In this document: in pieces, positions 17,020 through 27,046 of the stretch
How the letters are laid out: each line of letters opens with the position of its first letter
Numbering within the stretch: position 1 is the first letter of the stretch
Source of the DNA: Iodobacter fluviatilis
GTDB taxonomy: Bacteria; Pseudomonadota; Gammaproteobacteria; Burkholderiales; Chitinibacteraceae
DNA length: 64,000 nucleotides
Assembly: GCF_900451195.1 (NCBI RefSeq)
Contig: NZ_UGHR01000001.1
Location: 2,480,001 to 2,544,000 of the forward strand
Reading direction: 5' to 3'
Made by a program: the position numbers and the translations under genes
Notes under the pieces: generated by a model
What the model was told of the DNA's origin: nothing
Seen by the model: only the letters and a program-made list of their open reading frames with translations
Databases searched by the model: none

Positions 17020-19593
17020 TTACTTCACTTCTGCTGCAATATCGCTATAGCTCTTGATTTGATCAAAATTTAAGTAGCGGTACACTTCCGACGATTTTTG
17101 CTCAAGAATGCCAATGTTTGCGAGGTATTCTGCATGCGTTGGAATCTTGCCCAGCATCGCGCAAACCGAAGCCAGCTCGGCCGAGCCCAGATAAACACGG
17201 GTGTCAATCCCTAGGCGGTTCGGGAAGTTACGTGTTGAGGTAGAGAACGCTGTCGAGCCCTTACGCACCTGTGCCTGGTTGCCCATACATAGCGAGCAGC
17301 CCGGCATTTCCATGCGCGCGCCTGTGCGGCCCAATACGCCATAATGGCCTTCTTCGGTCAGTTGCTGTGCATCCATCTTGGTCGGAGGTGCAATCCATAA
17401 ACGAACCGGAATATCGCTCTTGCCTTCTAGTAGCTTGGATGCTGCACGGAAGTGACCAATATTGGTCATGCAAGAGCCAATAAACACTTCATCAATGGTG
17501 TCACCCGCTACTTCAGACAAGAACTTCACGTCATCCGGATCATTCGGGCAGGCGACGATAGGCTCTTTAATATCAGCTAGGTCGATTTCAATAATGGTGG
17601 CGTATTCCGCATCCGCATCGGGTTGCATCAATACAGGGTTAGCCAGCCATTCTTCCATCGCAGCAATACGGCGTGCCAGAGTGCGGGCATCTGCATAGCC
17701 TTCGGCAATCATCCACTTCATCAGTGTGATGTTTGAGGTAAGGTATTCAGCAATAGGCTCTTTATCCAGCTGTACCGAACAACCTGCAGCGGAACGCTCA
17801 GCGGAAGCATCGGACAATTCAAAGGCTTGCTCCACTTTCAGCTTAGGCAGGCCTTCAATTTCCAAGATGCGGCCGGAGAAAATATTTTGCTTACCTTTTT
17901 TCTCTACTGTGAGCAGGCCTTGCTTGATGGCGTACAGCGGAATGGCGTTGACTAAGTCACGCAGGGTGATGCCAGTCTGCATTTCACCCTTAAAGCGCAC
18001 CAGTACCGATTCAGGCATATCCAGCGGCATCACACCGGTTGCGGCAGCAAAAGCCACTAAACCAGAGCCCGCCGGGAAAGAAATACCAATCGGGAAGCGG
18101 GTGTGGCTGTCGCCGCCTGTGCCCACGGTATCTGGCAACAGCAGGCGGTTTAACCATGAGTGAATCACACCATCACCCGGACGCAGCGATACACCGCCAC
18201 GAGTGGAGATAAACTCTGGCAACTCGTGGTGCATTTTAACGTCAACCGGCTTTGGATAAGCCGCTGTATGGCAGAACGATTGCATCACCAGATCAGCAGA
18301 GAAGCCAAGGCAGGCCAGGTCTTTGAGCTCATCACGGGTCATCGGGCCGGTGGTGTCTTGCGAGCCAACCGAAGTCATGCGTGGCTCACAATACGTACCC
18401 GGGCGAACACCGGTCACACCACAGGCTTTACCGACCATTTTCTGAGCTAAACTAAAGCCTTTGCCAGAATCTACCGGTGCAACCGGGCGTTTGAATACGG
18501 CAGATGGCACCAAGCCCAAGGCTTCGCGTGCTTTATCCGTTAAGCCACGACCAATAATCAAAGGAATACGGCCACCGGCGCGCACCTCATCCAACAGGAC
18601 GTCGGTTTTTAAACTGAAAGTTGAAACAACGGCGCCGTTTTTCTCAATTTTTCCTTCCAGTGGGTAAACATCAACCACATCACCGGTTTCAAGCGTAGAA
18701 ACATCTACTTCGATCGGCAAAGCGCCTGCGTCTTCCATGGTATTAAAAAAGATAGGCGCAATCTTTGTACCTAAGCAGAAGCCACCAAAGCGTTTGTTTG
18801 GCACATAAGGAATATCGTCGCCGGTAAACCACAGTACTGAATTGGTTGCCGATTTACGAGAAGAACCTGTCCCAACCACATCGCCAACGTAAGCAATTTT
18901 ATGGCCTTTGGCTTTTAGCGCATCCAGCTGTTTGATCGGGCCAACGCTGCCAGGCTGATCGGCTTCGATGCCTGGGCGTGGATTTTTTAGCATTGCAAGC
19001 GCGTGCAATGGAATATCTGGGCGTGACCACGCATCTGGGGCTGGCGACAAATCATCAGTATTGGTTTCGCCAGACACTTTAAATACGGTCAGTGTTACTT
19101 TTTCTGGCACGGCCGGGCGGCTAGTAAACCATTCTGCATCTGCCCATGATTGTAAAACTTGCTTAGCAAAGGCATTACCCGCATCGGCTTTCGTTTTTAC
19201 ATCATGAAACGCATCAAACATTAAGAGTGTTTTAGATAGGGCGGCAGCAGCAATGGCAGCAACCGCTTCATCGTCGAGCAAGTCAACCAAGGGGGCGATA
19301 TTAAAGCCACCTAACATCGTGCCTAGTAATTCAGTTGCTTGAGCACGGCTGATTAAACTGCATACTTCCGTACCATGGGCAACGGCAGCCAAATAAGATG
19401 CTTTTACTTTAGCTGCGTTATCTACACCGGCTGGAACACGGTAAGTAATCAGATCGACAAGAAAGGCCTCTTCACCAAGAGGCGGAGTTTTTAACAGTTC
19501 GATCAGGTCGACTGTTTGCGACACATTCAGTGGAAGCGCTGGGATACCCTGTGCTGCGCGCTCTGCAACATGCTGACGATAGACTTCTAGCAC
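17020..19593 (-). CDS. acnB: Aconitate hydratase B
   Basis: The 857-residue protein is colinear with E. coli AcnB: N-terminal HEAT-like domain ([20 protein letters not shown]), then the swivel domain, then the catalytic [4Fe-4S] domain with cluster cysteines in [13 protein letters not shown] and CSLCMGNQ. It interconverts citrate and isocitrate in the TCA cycle and acts as an iron-responsive RNA-binding protein in some bacteria. Start is GTG at 19593, giving V/M-LEVYRQ at the same position as in E. coli, with GAAAGG upstream; a TTG 15 bases earlier is less likely. It is monocistronic with its own terminator. Confidence 0.96.
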   Translation of the reverse strand: MLEVYRQHVAERAAQGIPALPLNVSQTVDLIELLKTPPLGEEAFLVDLITYRVPAGVDNAAKVKASYLAAVAHGTEVCSLISRAQATELLGTMLGGFNIAPLVDLLDDEAVAAIAAAALSKTLLMFDAFHDVKTKADAGNAFAKQVLQSWADAEWFTSRPAVPEKVTLTVFKVSGETNTDDLSPAPDAWSRPDIPLHALAMLKNPRPGIEADQPGSVGPIKQLDALKAKGHKIAYVGDVVGTGSSRKSATNSVLWFTGDDIPYVPNKRFGGFCLGTKIAPIFFNTMEDAGALPIEVDVSTLETGDVVDVYPLEGKIEKNGAVVSTFSLKTDVLLDEVRAGGRIPLIIGRGLTDKAREALGLVPSAVFKRPVAPVDSGKGFSLAQKMVGKACGVTGVRPGTYCEPRMTSVGSQDTTGPMTRDELKDLACLGFSADLVMQSFCHTAAYPKPVDVKMHHELPEFISTRGGVSLRPGDGVIHSWLNRLLLPDTVGTGGDSHTRFPIGISFPAGSGLVAFAAATGVMPLDMPESVLVRFKGEMQTGITLRDLVNAIPLYAIKQGLLTVEKKGKQNIFSGRILEIEGLPKLKVEQAFELSDASAERSAAGCSVQLDKEPIAEYLTSNITLMKWMIAEGYADARTLARRIAAMEEWLANPVLMQPDADAEYATIIEIDLADIKEPIVACPNDPDDVKFLSEVAGDTIDEVFIGSCMTNIGHFRAASKLLEGKSDIPVRLWIAPPTKMDAQQLTEEGHYGVLGRTGARMEMPGCSLCMGNQAQVRKGSTAFSTSTRNFPNRLGIDTRVYLGSAELASVCAMLGKIPTHAEYLANIGILEQKSSEVYRYLNFDQIKSYSDIAAEVK

Positions 19594-19699
19594 GGTTGGA
19601 CCTTTCAAGTGATGATGGGATAGTGTCGAGAAAAACTCAGACTAGTGACATTTTACCTGTCTGGCTTTTAGATGTGAATCAAAGTGTAACTACTTTTAC

Positions 19700-19981
19700 C
19701 ACACTACAATGAATAAGGAGCGGCGAAGCGCCGCCATCTGGCGGCGTATGCGGTAGGCTACTTCGATTTAGCTTGCAATTTTGTTTGTCTATCGGTATGA
19801 TCCGCAACCTTCTTTGTGCTTTAGCACAAATCCCCATCGTACCCTGACCTTCCCCCGCCTGTGCTGTATGAGATGCGGATTGACCGGTTAGCGTCGATGT
19901 AACGCTGACGGCCGATTTCCGTATTTAATTCCGGAATGCGCCCGTCTTCCCGCTCGCCGGGATATATTCAAAGGAATATTC
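19700..19981 (+). promoter_or_regulatory. Long, structured leader upstream of the DEAD-box helicase
   Basis: The 388-base gap between acnB and the helicase gene has no reading frame that looks real but contains several hairpins. GCGGCG/CGCCGC is at 19720-19734, TTTGTGC/GCACAAA with loop TTTA at 19813-19830, and the long-range pair ATCCGCA (19800-19806) with TGCGGAT (19874-19880) encloses the second. AGCGT/ACGCT at 19890-19906 is weaker. The end carries AAGGAA five bases before the ATG. Long folded leaders are usual for cold-induced RNA helicase genes; function here is inferred, and the transcription start was not assigned. Confidence 0.45.
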
Positions 19982-21511
19982 ATGCCACATCGCGACACTC
20001 ATTCTGAAACCGCTGTTAACGCTTTTGCCGAAATGGGCCTTGCCACCGAACTGGTACAAGAATTAGCTAAGCTCGGTATCACTACTCCAACCCCAGTGCA
20101 AGCCGCTGCAATTCCACAATTGATGGCTGGCCATGATGTGATGGCTTCTGCACAAACGGGTACAGGTAAGACTGCAGCATTCTTGCTGCCAGCGCTGCAT
20201 AAATTATTTAAGCCTGCTAAGCACAATGCACGCGGCCCACGCGTTCTTGTTCTTACACCAACACGTGAACTTGCAGAGCAAGTTGCCAAAGTTGCGACAG
20301 ATTACTGCAAACTGATCCCACGTTGCAAGGTTGCTTGCGTAGTGGGTGGCGTTCCTTACCCAGTTCAAAACCGTATGCTGGCACAACCTTACGAAGTATT
20401 GGTTGCAACACCAGGCCGTTTGTCTGACCTGATGCGCGGTGGCCGTATTGATTTCGGCCGTCTGGACATGCTGGTACTGGACGAAGCAGACCGCATGCTG
20501 GACATGGGCTTTATTGACGAAGTTGAAGCCATTGTTTCTGCAATGCCTAAAGATCGCCAAACCGCCCTATTCTCTGCAACACTTTCAGAAACAGTTCAAC
20601 GCTTTGCTGGCCCAATGCTACGCGATCCACGTTTAGTGGAAATGGAAGTAACCATCAATGCTCAGCCACAAATCGAACAGGCTGTTCATTACGCTGACGG
20701 TTACGAGCACAAGCAAAAACTGGTTGCTGCCCTACTGAAAGATGCAAGCGAAACACAATCGATTGTATTTACCGCAACAAAAGCAGATGCCGACGGCCTT
20801 GCCGAGTGGCTGAAACTGGAAGGCTTCCGTGCTGCAGCGATGCACGGTGACTTAGCTCAACGCGATCGTCGTCGCACTTTAGATCGTCTGCGCCGCGCTG
20901 AAATCGATATCTTGGTTGCAACTGATGTTGCTGCGCGTGGTATTGACGTTGCCGGTATTGGTCTGGTTCTGAATTTTGATCTGCCACGTTTTGCTGAAGA
21001 CTATATTCACCGCGTAGGTCGCACTGGTCGTGCAGGTCGCACAGGTAAAGCTATCTCCCTCGTGACTAAAAACGACTTTATGTTGCTGACACGCATTCGT
21101 CGTCGTTACAACATCGATTTCGGTACTGTATCTTTACCAGGTCTTGAAGCACGCTTCAAGCCAGGTCAAGGTGGTAATGGCGGCGGCGGTTACGGCGATC
21201 GCAAACCATCCGGCGGCTATAAAGGCAAGCGCCCTCATGGCGGCGGCGGTGGTTATGCCGGTGCCAGCACGGGTGGCTACGCAGGTAATGGCGGTGGCTA
21301 CGGCGACAAACGTCGTAACGACTCCCGTGGTGCAGATACACGCGGTGCAGGCAGCGAATCCCGTGAATCCCGCGGCAGCTTTGGCGGCGGCGCACACAAC
21401 CCAAACAGCAACCCGGGTAGCTTCCGCAGCGGTAGCCGTGATGGCGGTGCCCCACGCGCTGAACGTCCGGCCGGCAATGGCGAAACACGTCAACGCCGCG
21501 CCAGCTGGTAA
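19982..21511 (+). CDS. rhlE: DEAD-box ATP-dependent RNA helicase, RhlE-like
   Basis: Residues 1 to about 375 hold all helicase motifs: Q motif (TPTPVQ), I (AQTGTGKT), Ia (PTRELAEQ), II (DEAD), III (SAT) and VI (HRVGRTGRAGR). The C-terminal 130 residues are a low-complexity Gly/Arg/Ser/Asn tail with YGDRK-, GGGGGY- and RGG-like repeats, which in such proteins gives non-specific RNA binding. Expected roles are rRNA maturation and RNA remodelling, particularly in the cold. The length of 509 residues and the basic tail fit the RhlE subgroup, but other DEAD-box subgroups are possible. A terminator follows. Confidence 0.88.
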   Translation: MPHRDTHSETAVNAFAEMGLATELVQELAKLGITTPTPVQAAAIPQLMAGHDVMASAQTGTGKTAAFLLPALHKLFKPAKHNARGPRVLVLTPTRELAEQVAKVATDYCKLIPRCKVACVVGGVPYPVQNRMLAQPYEVLVATPGRLSDLMRGGRIDFGRLDMLVLDEADRMLDMGFIDEVEAIVSAMPKDRQTALFSATLSETVQRFAGPMLRDPRLVEMEVTINAQPQIEQAVHYADGYEHKQKLVAALLKDASETQSIVFTATKADADGLAEWLKLEGFRAAAMHGDLAQRDRRRTLDRLRRAEIDILVATDVAARGIDVAGIGLVLNFDLPRFAEDYIHRVGRTGRAGRTGKAISLVTKNDFMLLTRIRRRYNIDFGTVSLPGLEARFKPGQGGNGGGGYGDRKPSGGYKGKRPHGGGGGYAGASTGGYAGNGGGYGDKRRNDSRGADTRGAGSESRESRGSFGGGAHNPNSNPGSFRSGSRDGGAPRAERPAGNGETRQRRASW

Positions 21512-21578
21512 TTGAGTAATCTGATTATCTTCTGGCCCGTTTACAGAGGTATTTAAGCCAGTGCTTTTAGATTAAATC

Positions 21579-21611
21579 AACAGCCCATTCCTTACAGATG
21601 GGCTGTTTTTA
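21579..21611 (+). terminator. Rho-independent terminator of the helicase gene
   Basis: AACAGCCCAT (21579-21588) pairs perfectly with ATGGGCTGTT (21598-21607), followed by a T-run. Confidence 0.88.
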
Positions 21612-21625
21612 CTTTTGAGCCCGCC

Positions 21626-22141
21626 TTGAAAATTAAGCAAAGCGTACACATTCGCCCTCTTAGCCCTTCAGATATCCAAGCGATAATGACCATTCAAAGT
21701 GCCTGCTACCCAAGCGCACTCTTGGAAGATGCTGCACATTTAGTTTGCAAACAACAACAATCCCCCTCCAGCTGCTGGGTTGCCACAAAAGAGTGTGAAG
21801 TGGTCGCCTATTTATTCAGCCACCCTTGGTGTGGCGATACCCCGCCCGATTTAAATTCCGTACTACCACCCGCCAATACCCAGCAACCCATCTATTACCT
21901 GCATGATCTTGCCGTGCATCCGCAAGCCCGGGGTCTGGGGCTGGCTCAGCAGCTTATAGACACGGCATTATCTTGGGCAAAACAACACGCCTTTGCACAA
22001 ATCAGACTGATTGCCGTAGCTGGTGCTGCACCATTCTGGCTAAAGCAAGGTTTTAAGCCCGTTTTTCCGCTCAACGAGCAAATACTGAATAAGCTATCCG
22101 GTTACGGGCCAGACACGCACTATCTTGAAGTGATGATCTGA
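21626..22141 (+). CDS. GNAT-family N-acetyltransferase (171 aa)
   Basis: The protein has the GNAT fold signature. The N-terminal strand is VHIRPLSPSDI, and the acetyl-CoA-binding motif A is LAVHPQARGLGLAQQLI (pattern R/Q-x-x-G-x-G/A), followed by the C-terminal FWLKQGFKPVF, a hallmark beta-bulge segment. The substrate cannot be predicted. The start appears to be TTG at 21626, because the conserved HIRPL strand begins only eight residues in and the next ATG would cut it off. The ribosome binding site is weak. It is followed at 53 bases by the DUF2863 gene. Confidence 0.75.
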   Translation: MKIKQSVHIRPLSPSDIQAIMTIQSACYPSALLEDAAHLVCKQQQSPSSCWVATKECEVVAYLFSHPWCGDTPPDLNSVLPPANTQQPIYYLHDLAVHPQARGLGLAQQLIDTALSWAKQHAFAQIRLIAVAGAAPFWLKQGFKPVFPLNEQILNKLSGYGPDTHYLEVMI

Positions 22142-22194
22142 CTGATCTGCGCCCTGCATAATTAAATGATCAACTTATACAACAAGACGAGAAA

Positions 22195-23370
22195 ATGATT
22201 AAACGCCCCCGCACCGTTCGCCGCAGCCGTGGTGCTGCTGAAGCAGATGAATTAATCCATATCGCAAGCAGCCTTTCGATATCTTGCACCCTTGTGGAAG
22301 ATCGTTTCTGGCAAGACAAACTGACGCAGCTGGTTGAAGAAATCCTGATCGACGAAGACGAGGACACATTAAACAGTGCCCTTGATACTCTTTCAAAAAC
22401 AGATCCGCAGGCCTGGAATGAGTTAGCAGATATTGTTGAAGCGTGCACAGAAACACATCATGTGATGATTGATCAGCAAGATGGCCAGAGCGTTATGTTT
22501 GCCATTCCCCTTTTAGCGTGGTCTCGCTTTAGCATCCCCTCAGGACCGCTTGGTGCAGAAAGAATCGAAAGCTTGCGCAAACATTTAGCAGAGCAGGTAT
22601 TTGCTAAGGGCACGCTTTTTTCCCTGGCAGATTTTTTATTCAGCCCGGATCAACTCCCTCAGGGCTATTGCAATACTGCAAAACTGAGCAAAATGCTGGC
22701 AACACTCAGCACAGAAAACGGCACACTAATCTGCGAACGAGCCAGCAGCGCCGAACCCGCCACTTTTTTAACCGACACCCGCTACCTGCTAGGCGCCGTA
22801 ACCGCCCCCGTTGGCCAAGCTTTATTTCGCTGGCAGGAAGAAGATGGTGTGCGCAAAGACATCCTCAGCCAATGGCAGAAGCAAGGACTTCAATCCCTGC
22901 AATCTTTATTTGCCGGATGCGCCATGGAATCACTCACACCGCTTTCTTATTTTGCAGCCTGGCGCGAATCTGATCGTGCATCAAGAGGCTATTCATTAAG
23001 GGCGACCATTTCGTTCTTACAGCTATTGCTCAATATCGAAGCACGCCAGCTCACCTGCGTAATTGCGGCATGCCACGGTCGCCATCTTGAAGAATACAGA
23101 ATTGGTTTTATCCGCCGCAATGAAGAGCCAATGCTGCATGGCGTAGTCTGGCCTCTACTGGATGGTGAAGATGAACATACAGATTGCGTTGCAGATATAG
23201 AATCCATTCTGCGTGACGCAGGCATCAATGATATTGTGATTCATGAGCATACCTTCCCCATGGATCAGTGCGATGACTGTGGAAACCCGCTATTTCCTGA
23301 TTTAGACGGCGATTTACTGCATATAGAAACACCAGAAAGCAGCGACACCCCGTCCCCACACTTGCACTAA
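22195..23370 (+). CDS. DUF2863 family protein (391 aa)
   Basis: This looks like the betaproteobacterial DUF2863 family: basic N-terminus (MIKRPRTVRRSRGAAEADEL), the segment LVEDRFWQDKL, and a conserved C-terminal knuckle-like CDDCGNPLFP. Function is unknown. No signal peptide or membrane span is seen. The two C-terminal cysteines could bind metal with other residues. It lies between a GNAT acetyltransferase and a diguanylate cyclase; no functional link can be claimed. The identification is from memory of the family pattern. Confidence 0.65.
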   Translation: MIKRPRTVRRSRGAAEADELIHIASSLSISCTLVEDRFWQDKLTQLVEEILIDEDEDTLNSALDTLSKTDPQAWNELADIVEACTETHHVMIDQQDGQSVMFAIPLLAWSRFSIPSGPLGAERIESLRKHLAEQVFAKGTLFSLADFLFSPDQLPQGYCNTAKLSKMLATLSTENGTLICERASSAEPATFLTDTRYLLGAVTAPVGQALFRWQEEDGVRKDILSQWQKQGLQSLQSLFAGCAMESLTPLSYFAAWRESDRASRGYSLRATISFLQLLLNIEARQLTCVIAACHGRHLEEYRIGFIRRNEEPMLHGVVWPLLDGEDEHTDCVADIESILRDAGINDIVIHEHTFPMDQCDDCGNPLFPDLDGDLLHIETPESSDTPSPHLH

Positions 23371-23472
23371 ACGCATGGTAGTGGCGGACACCCCGGCCGC
23401 CACTGCAACGTAAGCCACATGACTGATTTCAATCGACTATAATCACCACGCCTCCAACTGAATTGACCTGCC

Positions 23473-25284
23473 ATGCGAAAGCTCAGTAATCCCACCGATA
23501 TTGCTCGTGAAACACTTAAGCAGCTGACTATGCGCAGGGTTCCCCCGACGCCTGATCACTACGAATCAATTTATCATGAGATTGCGGGTACGGCAGACAA
23601 CGACAAACTTCACCCTGTGATTAAAGACTTGATTGTCAGCATGGGAAGCTTCCCAAGGCAAACCCCTGAACTACAGCGCAATATTGAGCAGCTTTATAAG
23701 CAGGCCGGCCAGTCTAACTGGGCCAATATGCCTGCACTCATTATCCGCAGCATAGAGACCCAGGGCGGGCAAACCGAGCTTAGCCGAAGCTGGGCTGATT
23801 TAATTCGTGATTTAATCCGCCAGTGGGAGTTACGCAATCCTGTTTACACTCCCAGCCGCAAACAAGAATCACTAGAAAAAGTACTGATTAATTTTGGCAG
23901 CGACGCCAATTCACTCAATGAAAAACTAGGTGCTTTGATCAAAGCATGGTCCGGGGCCAGCGTGGAAAGTGGCGAAAGCCCAGAAGTGTTATCTGATCCC
24001 GGCGATTTAAACAACCCGGCTAATAACTCAATTAACAGCACATCAGACCAAGATAACGGCGACTGGCGTGATTGGCGTGACGCCCTGATCTCCGCACTGA
24101 GCGTGGGAATCGAGGGAAGGCTTTCGCACAATGCGGATCTGCAAGCTGAAGCAGCCAGCCTTGCCGTGGAAGTGGCATCTGTAAGCAATAATGCGGGCAC
24201 GCAAAAGCTGATGCCACGACTGAGAAAATTCTGGCTGCGTTTAGAATTGCAAAACGATCAGGAAATTCGGCTTTGTGATGGACTAATGGGCCTGCTGCGC
24301 CTGCTCACAGATAATATGGCGGAAGTCGTCATTGAAGATGAATGGGTCAGGGGCCAGGTGGCGGTGGTGCAAGCCATCATGGCGCAGCCCCTGGATATGA
24401 GAGTCATCTATGACGCGGAAGCTGGGCTCAAGGAAGTCCTTTTTAAGCAAGGCCAGATTAAGCACAGCCTTGTAGAAACCCAGACTGTTCTTAAGAACAT
24501 GATTGCCACCTTCATTGATCGCCTGAGCGTTATGTCGGACAGCACAGATCAATACCACAGTAAAATCAGCGATTACACTGAGCAAATTCAACAGGCCAAT
24601 GATTTAAACAGCATTAAAGACGTTTTAGAGTCATTACTTGGCGATACTCGCAGCATGCAATTGGATGTACGTCGATCCCGCGATGATTTAATCGAAGCAC
24701 GTGCGCAGGCCGATGATGCTCAGCGTCGCATTATCGAGCTGGAGAACGAGCTGACCCATGTCAGCCAGAAAGTCCGTACCGATCAGCTCACCGGCGCACT
24801 TAACCGCAGAGGGCTGGAAGAAATCTTTGATGTTGAGCTTGCAAGAGCGTTACGCAGTGAAAGCCCCATAAGTATTGGCTTGTTGGATATTGATAATTTT
24901 AAAAAATTAAACGACAGCCAGGGCCATGCCGCAGGTGATGCTGCGCTAGTACACCTCGTCTCGGTAGTAAAAGATTTATTACGCCCAAGTGACTCTGTTG
25001 CACGATATGGCGGCGAAGAGTTTGTTCTCGTTTTGCCTGAAACAGATATTAATGAGGCCGTAAGCGTTGTGCAGCGCTTACAAAGAGAGCTAACCAAGCG
25101 CTTCTTTTTAAACAATAACGAAAAACTTCTGATCACCTTCAGCGCCGGCGTGGCACTTGTCTTGCCCGGCGAAGCTAGGGACCAGGTGATTGAACGGGCA
25201 GATCAGGCGATGTATCAGGCAAAAAAACTAGGGAAAAATCGGGTAGAGATCGCCGAAACCCCAACTGGGGTCGCTTTGAGATAA
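23473..25284 (+). CDS. Diguanylate cyclase (GGDEF)
   Basis: The C-terminal 170 residues are a GGDEF domain with LLDIDNFKKLND and the active-site motif RYGGEEF at about residue 512, so it should make cyclic di-GMP from two GTP. An inhibitory I-site R-P-S-D sits five residues upstream, allowing product feedback. The first 430 residues are soluble and mostly helical, with a predicted coiled coil (RSRDDLIEARAQADDAQRRI) just before the cyclase domain; no known sensor domain was recognised. It stands alone, with a bidirectional terminator after it. An atypical PilZ-like gene elsewhere in the window could be a c-di-GMP receptor. Confidence 0.9.
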   Translation: MRKLSNPTDIARETLKQLTMRRVPPTPDHYESIYHEIAGTADNDKLHPVIKDLIVSMGSFPRQTPELQRNIEQLYKQAGQSNWANMPALIIRSIETQGGQTELSRSWADLIRDLIRQWELRNPVYTPSRKQESLEKVLINFGSDANSLNEKLGALIKAWSGASVESGESPEVLSDPGDLNNPANNSINSTSDQDNGDWRDWRDALISALSVGIEGRLSHNADLQAEAASLAVEVASVSNNAGTQKLMPRLRKFWLRLELQNDQEIRLCDGLMGLLRLLTDNMAEVVIEDEWVRGQVAVVQAIMAQPLDMRVIYDAEAGLKEVLFKQGQIKHSLVETQTVLKNMIATFIDRLSVMSDSTDQYHSKISDYTEQIQQANDLNSIKDVLESLLGDTRSMQLDVRRSRDDLIEARAQADDAQRRIIELENELTHVSQKVRTDQLTGALNRRGLEEIFDVELARALRSESPISIGLLDIDNFKKLNDSQGHAAGDAALVHLVSVVKDLLRPSDSVARYGGEEFVLVLPETDINEAVSVVQRLQRELTKRFFLNNNEKLLITFSAGVALVLPGEARDQVIERADQAMYQAKKLGKNRVEIAETPTGVALR

Positions 25285-25320
25285 TAAAAAACGCCGCTTA
25301 ATTCAGCGGCGTTTTTTTTG
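25285..25320. terminator. Bidirectional terminator between the cyclase gene and hldA
   Basis: ACGCCGCT (25291-25298), loop TAATTC, AGCGGCGT (25305-25312), with six A before and eight T after, works for the two converging genes. Confidence 0.88.
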
Positions 25321-25333
25321 AAACCAGGAACAT

Positions 25334-26281
25334 TCAGGCGAATAACTCATCCGGATGAACAACGGCAGTCCCTAGTTTGGCAACCACAACACCCGCGGCA
25401 CGATTAGACCAATCCATCGCTTCAGGCATTTCCAGCCCTGCAGCAAGCATAAGACCCAAAGTGGCAATAACTGTGTCACCCGCACCAGAAACATCAAAAA
25501 CCTCATGGGCATGGGTTGGCTTATGAACAACACCCTGCTTACGAAACAGGGTCATCCCTTCTTCACTACGCGTCACCAACAACGCATCTAAGTCCAGCGA
25601 TGCGCGCAAAGACTCGGCTTTCTGTGCCAGCTCACTGTCGTTCGTCCATTTCCCTGCCACCTGCTTAAACTCACTGCGATTTGGAGTCAGCAATGTCGCC
25701 CCACGATAGCGCTCATACTCATCACCCTTAGGATCAACCAGCACCGTTTTGCCAGCTTCACGGGCAATTTCAATCATCATCTGTACATGACGCAAGCCAC
25801 CCTTACCATAATCAGACAAGATGACGACATCTACATTGGGCAACAGCGCTCTGAAGTCATCCAGTTTAGCGGCCAGCACTTCATGGCTCGGCTCACTTTC
25901 AAAATCAATGCGCAGTAATTGCTGCTGTCTGGCTAAAACACGCAACTTGACCGTGGTATCAATATTTGAATCACGATGAAAATAAATATTCACCTTATCC
26001 GCCAGCAGCAAGCTTTCTAAGCTACGACCTGCCTCGTCATCACCAACAACCGCCAGTAAATATGCCTGACCACCCAAGGCTGCAATATTTCTGGCCACGT
26101 TGGCCGCGCCACCAGCACGCTCCTCGGTACGGCGAATTCGCGCCACAGGCACAGGCGCTTCGGGAGAAATGCGCTCTACATCACCAAACCAGTAACGATC
26201 CAGCATGACATCACCCACCACCATTACCCGTGCTTTTGCAACAGCACGTTGCAGCATTTTTTTACCTTCTGGAGACAACAT
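25334..26281 (-). CDS. hldA: D-glycero-beta-D-manno-heptose-7-phosphate kinase
   Basis: This 315-residue PfkB-family kinase matches the first domain of RfaE/HldE: VVGDVMLDRYWFGDVERISPEAPVPV, quoted in part as VVGDVMLDRYWFGDVERIS, RAGGAANVARNIAALGG, and the C-terminal catalytic motif SGAGDTV with the base Asp. It makes heptose-1,7-bisphosphate for LPS inner core. The adenylyltransferase domain fused in E. coli HldE is absent here, so a separate HldC is expected elsewhere. GGGG precedes the ATG, which lies two bases after the pyrF stop, so they are co-transcribed. hldD at 38.5 kb acts in the same pathway. Confidence 0.93.
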   Translation of the reverse strand: MLSPEGKKMLQRAVAKARVMVVGDVMLDRYWFGDVERISPEAPVPVARIRRTEERAGGAANVARNIAALGGQAYLLAVVGDDEAGRSLESLLLADKVNIYFHRDSNIDTTVKLRVLARQQQLLRIDFESEPSHEVLAAKLDDFRALLPNVDVVILSDYGKGGLRHVQMMIEIAREAGKTVLVDPKGDEYERYRGATLLTPNRSEFKQVAGKWTNDSELAQKAESLRASLDLDALLVTRSEEGMTLFRKQGVVHKPTHAHEVFDVSGAGDTVIATLGLMLAAGLEMPEAMDWSNRAAGVVVAKLGTAVVHPDELFA

Positions 26282-26283
26282 AA

Positions 26284-26979
26284 TTACCCCACTAAACTGG
26301 CGTTAATCTCAGCCAGCGTGGCCGCAGGATCATCACTTTGGGTAATTGGCCGCCCGATTACTAGGTAATCAGCACCCGCATCAATGGCCGCTACCGGCGT
26401 CATAATACGTGATTGATCATTTGCGGCACTATTGGCAGGGCGAATACCTGGTGTAACCAACTTAAACTCAGGGCCGCTTAAAGAACGCACCAAACCCGCT
26501 TCGTGTGCAGAGCAAACCACACCATCGAGGCCACTGCTATAAGTTAAACGAGCCAGCATCTCAACCTGCTTAGCAGGCTCCGGCAACATCAGCTCTGCCA
26601 GATCTTCCGTATTCATACTGGTTAACACCGTAACAGCAATCAGCAAAGGACGCTGCGGTAGTGCCTCCAAAGCATTGCGAGTGGTTTCCATCATACGACG
26701 CCCCCCGCTGGCATGGACATTGACCATCCAGACACCCAGCTCGGCTGCCGCTTTACATGCTTGCGCTACCGTATTAGGAATATCGTGGAATTTCAGATCC
26801 AGAAAAACATCAAAGCCACGCGCAACGAGCTGATCTACTAATTGAGGACCACAGCGGGTGAATAATTCTTTTCCGACTTTCAGACGGCAAAGCGCCGGGT
26901 TAACCCGGCTGGCAAACGCCAGAGCCTCGGCCGCATTGGTATAGTCAAGGGCAACGATCACTTTGGATAAAGAAGGCAT
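26284..26979 (-). CDS. pyrF: Orotidine 5'-phosphate decarboxylase
   Basis: The 231-residue protein has the OMP decarboxylase signature VALDY at the start and the active-site segment [11 protein letters not shown] (D-x-K-x-x-D type), with VTPGIRP and [10 protein letters not shown] at the phosphate site. It performs the last step of UMP synthesis. ATG at 26979 follows AGGAT; the reading frame is open upstream but lacks homology there. It is the second-to-last gene of the lapA-lapB-pyrF-hldA group. Confidence 0.96.
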   Translation of the reverse strand: MPSLSKVIVALDYTNAAEALAFASRVNPALCRLKVGKELFTRCGPQLVDQLVARGFDVFLDLKFHDIPNTVAQACKAAAELGVWMVNVHASGGRRMMETTRNALEALPQRPLLIAVTVLTSMNTEDLAELMLPEPAKQVEMLARLTYSSGLDGVVCSAHEAGLVRSLSGPEFKLVTPGIRPANSAANDQSRIMTPVAAIDAGADYLVIGRPITQSDDPAATLAEINASLVG

Positions 26980-27046
26980 ACACGATCCTGTATCTATATT
27001 TTTTAAGTTATTTTTATGTTTAATGAACAAGGCAAAGACACACAGA

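Noticed and set aside
21134..21515. Three long frames, in both directions, over the helicase tail.
   Set aside because: They result from the Gly-rich repeat region of the helicase C-terminus; the DEAD-box frame continues through it.
22668..22973. Alternative 101-codon frame inside the DUF2863 gene.
   Set aside because: Fully internal to a longer, well-supported gene in another frame and without own start signals.
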